From the NCBI GenBank assembly GCA_963735445.1, contig CAVTLC010000002.1, positions 1 to 64,000 on the forward strand: a stretch of DNA of 64,000 bases. The letters are read 5' to 3'. Source of the DNA: AP-15 sp963735445. Its GTDB lineage: Bacteria > Pseudomonadota > Alphaproteobacteria > ATCC43930 > CGMCC-115725. Positions within the stretch are counted from its first letter, which is position 1. Each line of letters opens with the position of its first letter. Shown here one piece after another: positions 63,763 through 64,000 of the stretch. Made by a program: the position numbers and the translations under genes. The notes beneath the pieces were generated by a model, which made no database searches, was not told the DNA's origin, and worked only from the letters and a program-made list of their open reading frames with translations.

Positions 63763-64000
63763 TTAGGCCGAGCCGCGCTTCTTTTGATCGTCGACCTCCT
63801 CGAAATCGGCGTCAACAACCTTGTCGTCGCCGCCTCCGGCTGGACCGTGCGGCCCACCGGGACCGCCCGAGCCCGGATTGCCGTCACCGCCACCAGCCCC
63901 GGCTTGCGCTGCCTGCTCGGCCTTGTAGAGCGCCTCACCGATCTTCATCGAGACCTGCGCCAGAGCCTCGGTCTTCGACTTGATCTGTTCCGCGTCTTCA
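63763..64000 (-). CDS. dnaK: Molecular chaperone DnaK, 3' end only
   Basis: Reading the minus strand from the edge gives EDAEQIKSKTEALAQVSMKIGEALYKAEQ, a glycine/proline-rich linker (GAGGGDGNPGSGGPGGPHGP), then KVVDADFEEVDDQKKRGSA, the C-terminal tail of alphaproteobacterial DnaK. The rest lies beyond position 64000. Gene order dnaK-dnaJ is standard. Confidence 0.93.
   Translation of the reverse strand, partial: EDAEQIKSKTEALAQVSMKIGEALYKAEQAAQAGAGGGDGNPGSGGPGGPHGPAGGGDDKVVDADFEEVDDQKKRGSA

Overview
The window is about 64 kb of GC-rich, gene-dense chromosome from a Gram-negative alphaproteobacterium, most likely a soil or environmental Rhodospirillales-like lineage. This rests on gene content and short-signal evidence, not on any search: a lipid A/Kdo operon, HWE-type histidine kinase, UdgB-type uracil-DNA glycosylase, LivKHMGF transporter, GlnD, the dnaK-dnaJ pair, and GGAAC-N16-CGTT promoters typical of the alphaproteobacterial EcfG general stress sigma factor. 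I see no insertion sequence, prophage, CRISPR array, tRNA or rRNA gene.

Layout. 0-2.5 kb: a frame-broken EthD-family gene, an unrecognised damaged gene and a gentisate-dioxygenase-like double cupin. 2.5-10 kb: soluble lytic transglycosylase, dapA, smpB, an iron-uptake locus (barrel-like protein, FTR1 permease, cupredoxin), family 5 UDG and a NYN-domain protein. 9.9-11.6 kb: four small genes, three of them secreted, two with EcfG-type promoters. 11.7-18.3 kb: a catabolic region in which a ThDP enzyme and an uncharacterised two-repeat protein are divergent from a beta-hydroxyacid-type dehydrogenase, a Rieske oxygenase alpha subunit and a LigB-type extradiol dioxygenase. 18.4-24.2 kb: msbA, a DUF374 acyltransferase, waaA, lpxK and an lpxL-like gene, all for lipid A-Kdo assembly and export. 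24.4-30 kb: aquaporin, a dCache membrane protein without an output domain, and the three-gene circularly permuted ATP-grasp / alpha-E / transglutaminase cluster. 30-33 kb: cupin, orphan amino-acid-binding protein, HpaB-type monooxygenase. 33.4-38.1 kb: single-domain response regulator, CheB-CheR-PAS-HWE hybrid kinase and a separate CheB with an EcfG promoter. 38-41.7 kb: LpoA-like lipoprotein, rsmI, yraN, BON lipoprotein. 41.7-45.4 kb: LLM flavin monooxygenase, DUF3500 protein, PPOX-fold protein, cysteine-dioxygenase-like cupin. 45.7-52 kb: OmpR-type regulator, glycosyltransferase, two sHSPs, GT4 glycosyltransferase and glycogen-debranching-type glucosidase. 52-59.5 kb: C13 cysteine peptidase, pterin dehydratase, GYD protein, livM-H-F-G plus binding protein, SDR. 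59.5-64 kb: glnD, dnaJ, and the 3' end of dnaK.

A dominant technical feature is that at least eleven otherwise well-conserved genes are split by single-base indels, most at runs of 3-5 identical bases and nearly all an extra base. One is lpxK, normally essential. This looks like homopolymer miscalling rather than decay. I therefore annotate these as single genes spanning the break. The same error probably explains an apparent in-frame fusion at 13.5 kb.

Functional themes are aromatic or cyclic-compound catabolism (EthD, gentisate-type cupin, Rieske, LigB, HpaB, LLM, ThDP enzyme, Liv uptake), envelope biogenesis, and general stress response (EcfG promoters, HWE kinase/CheB, sHSPs, DnaKJ).
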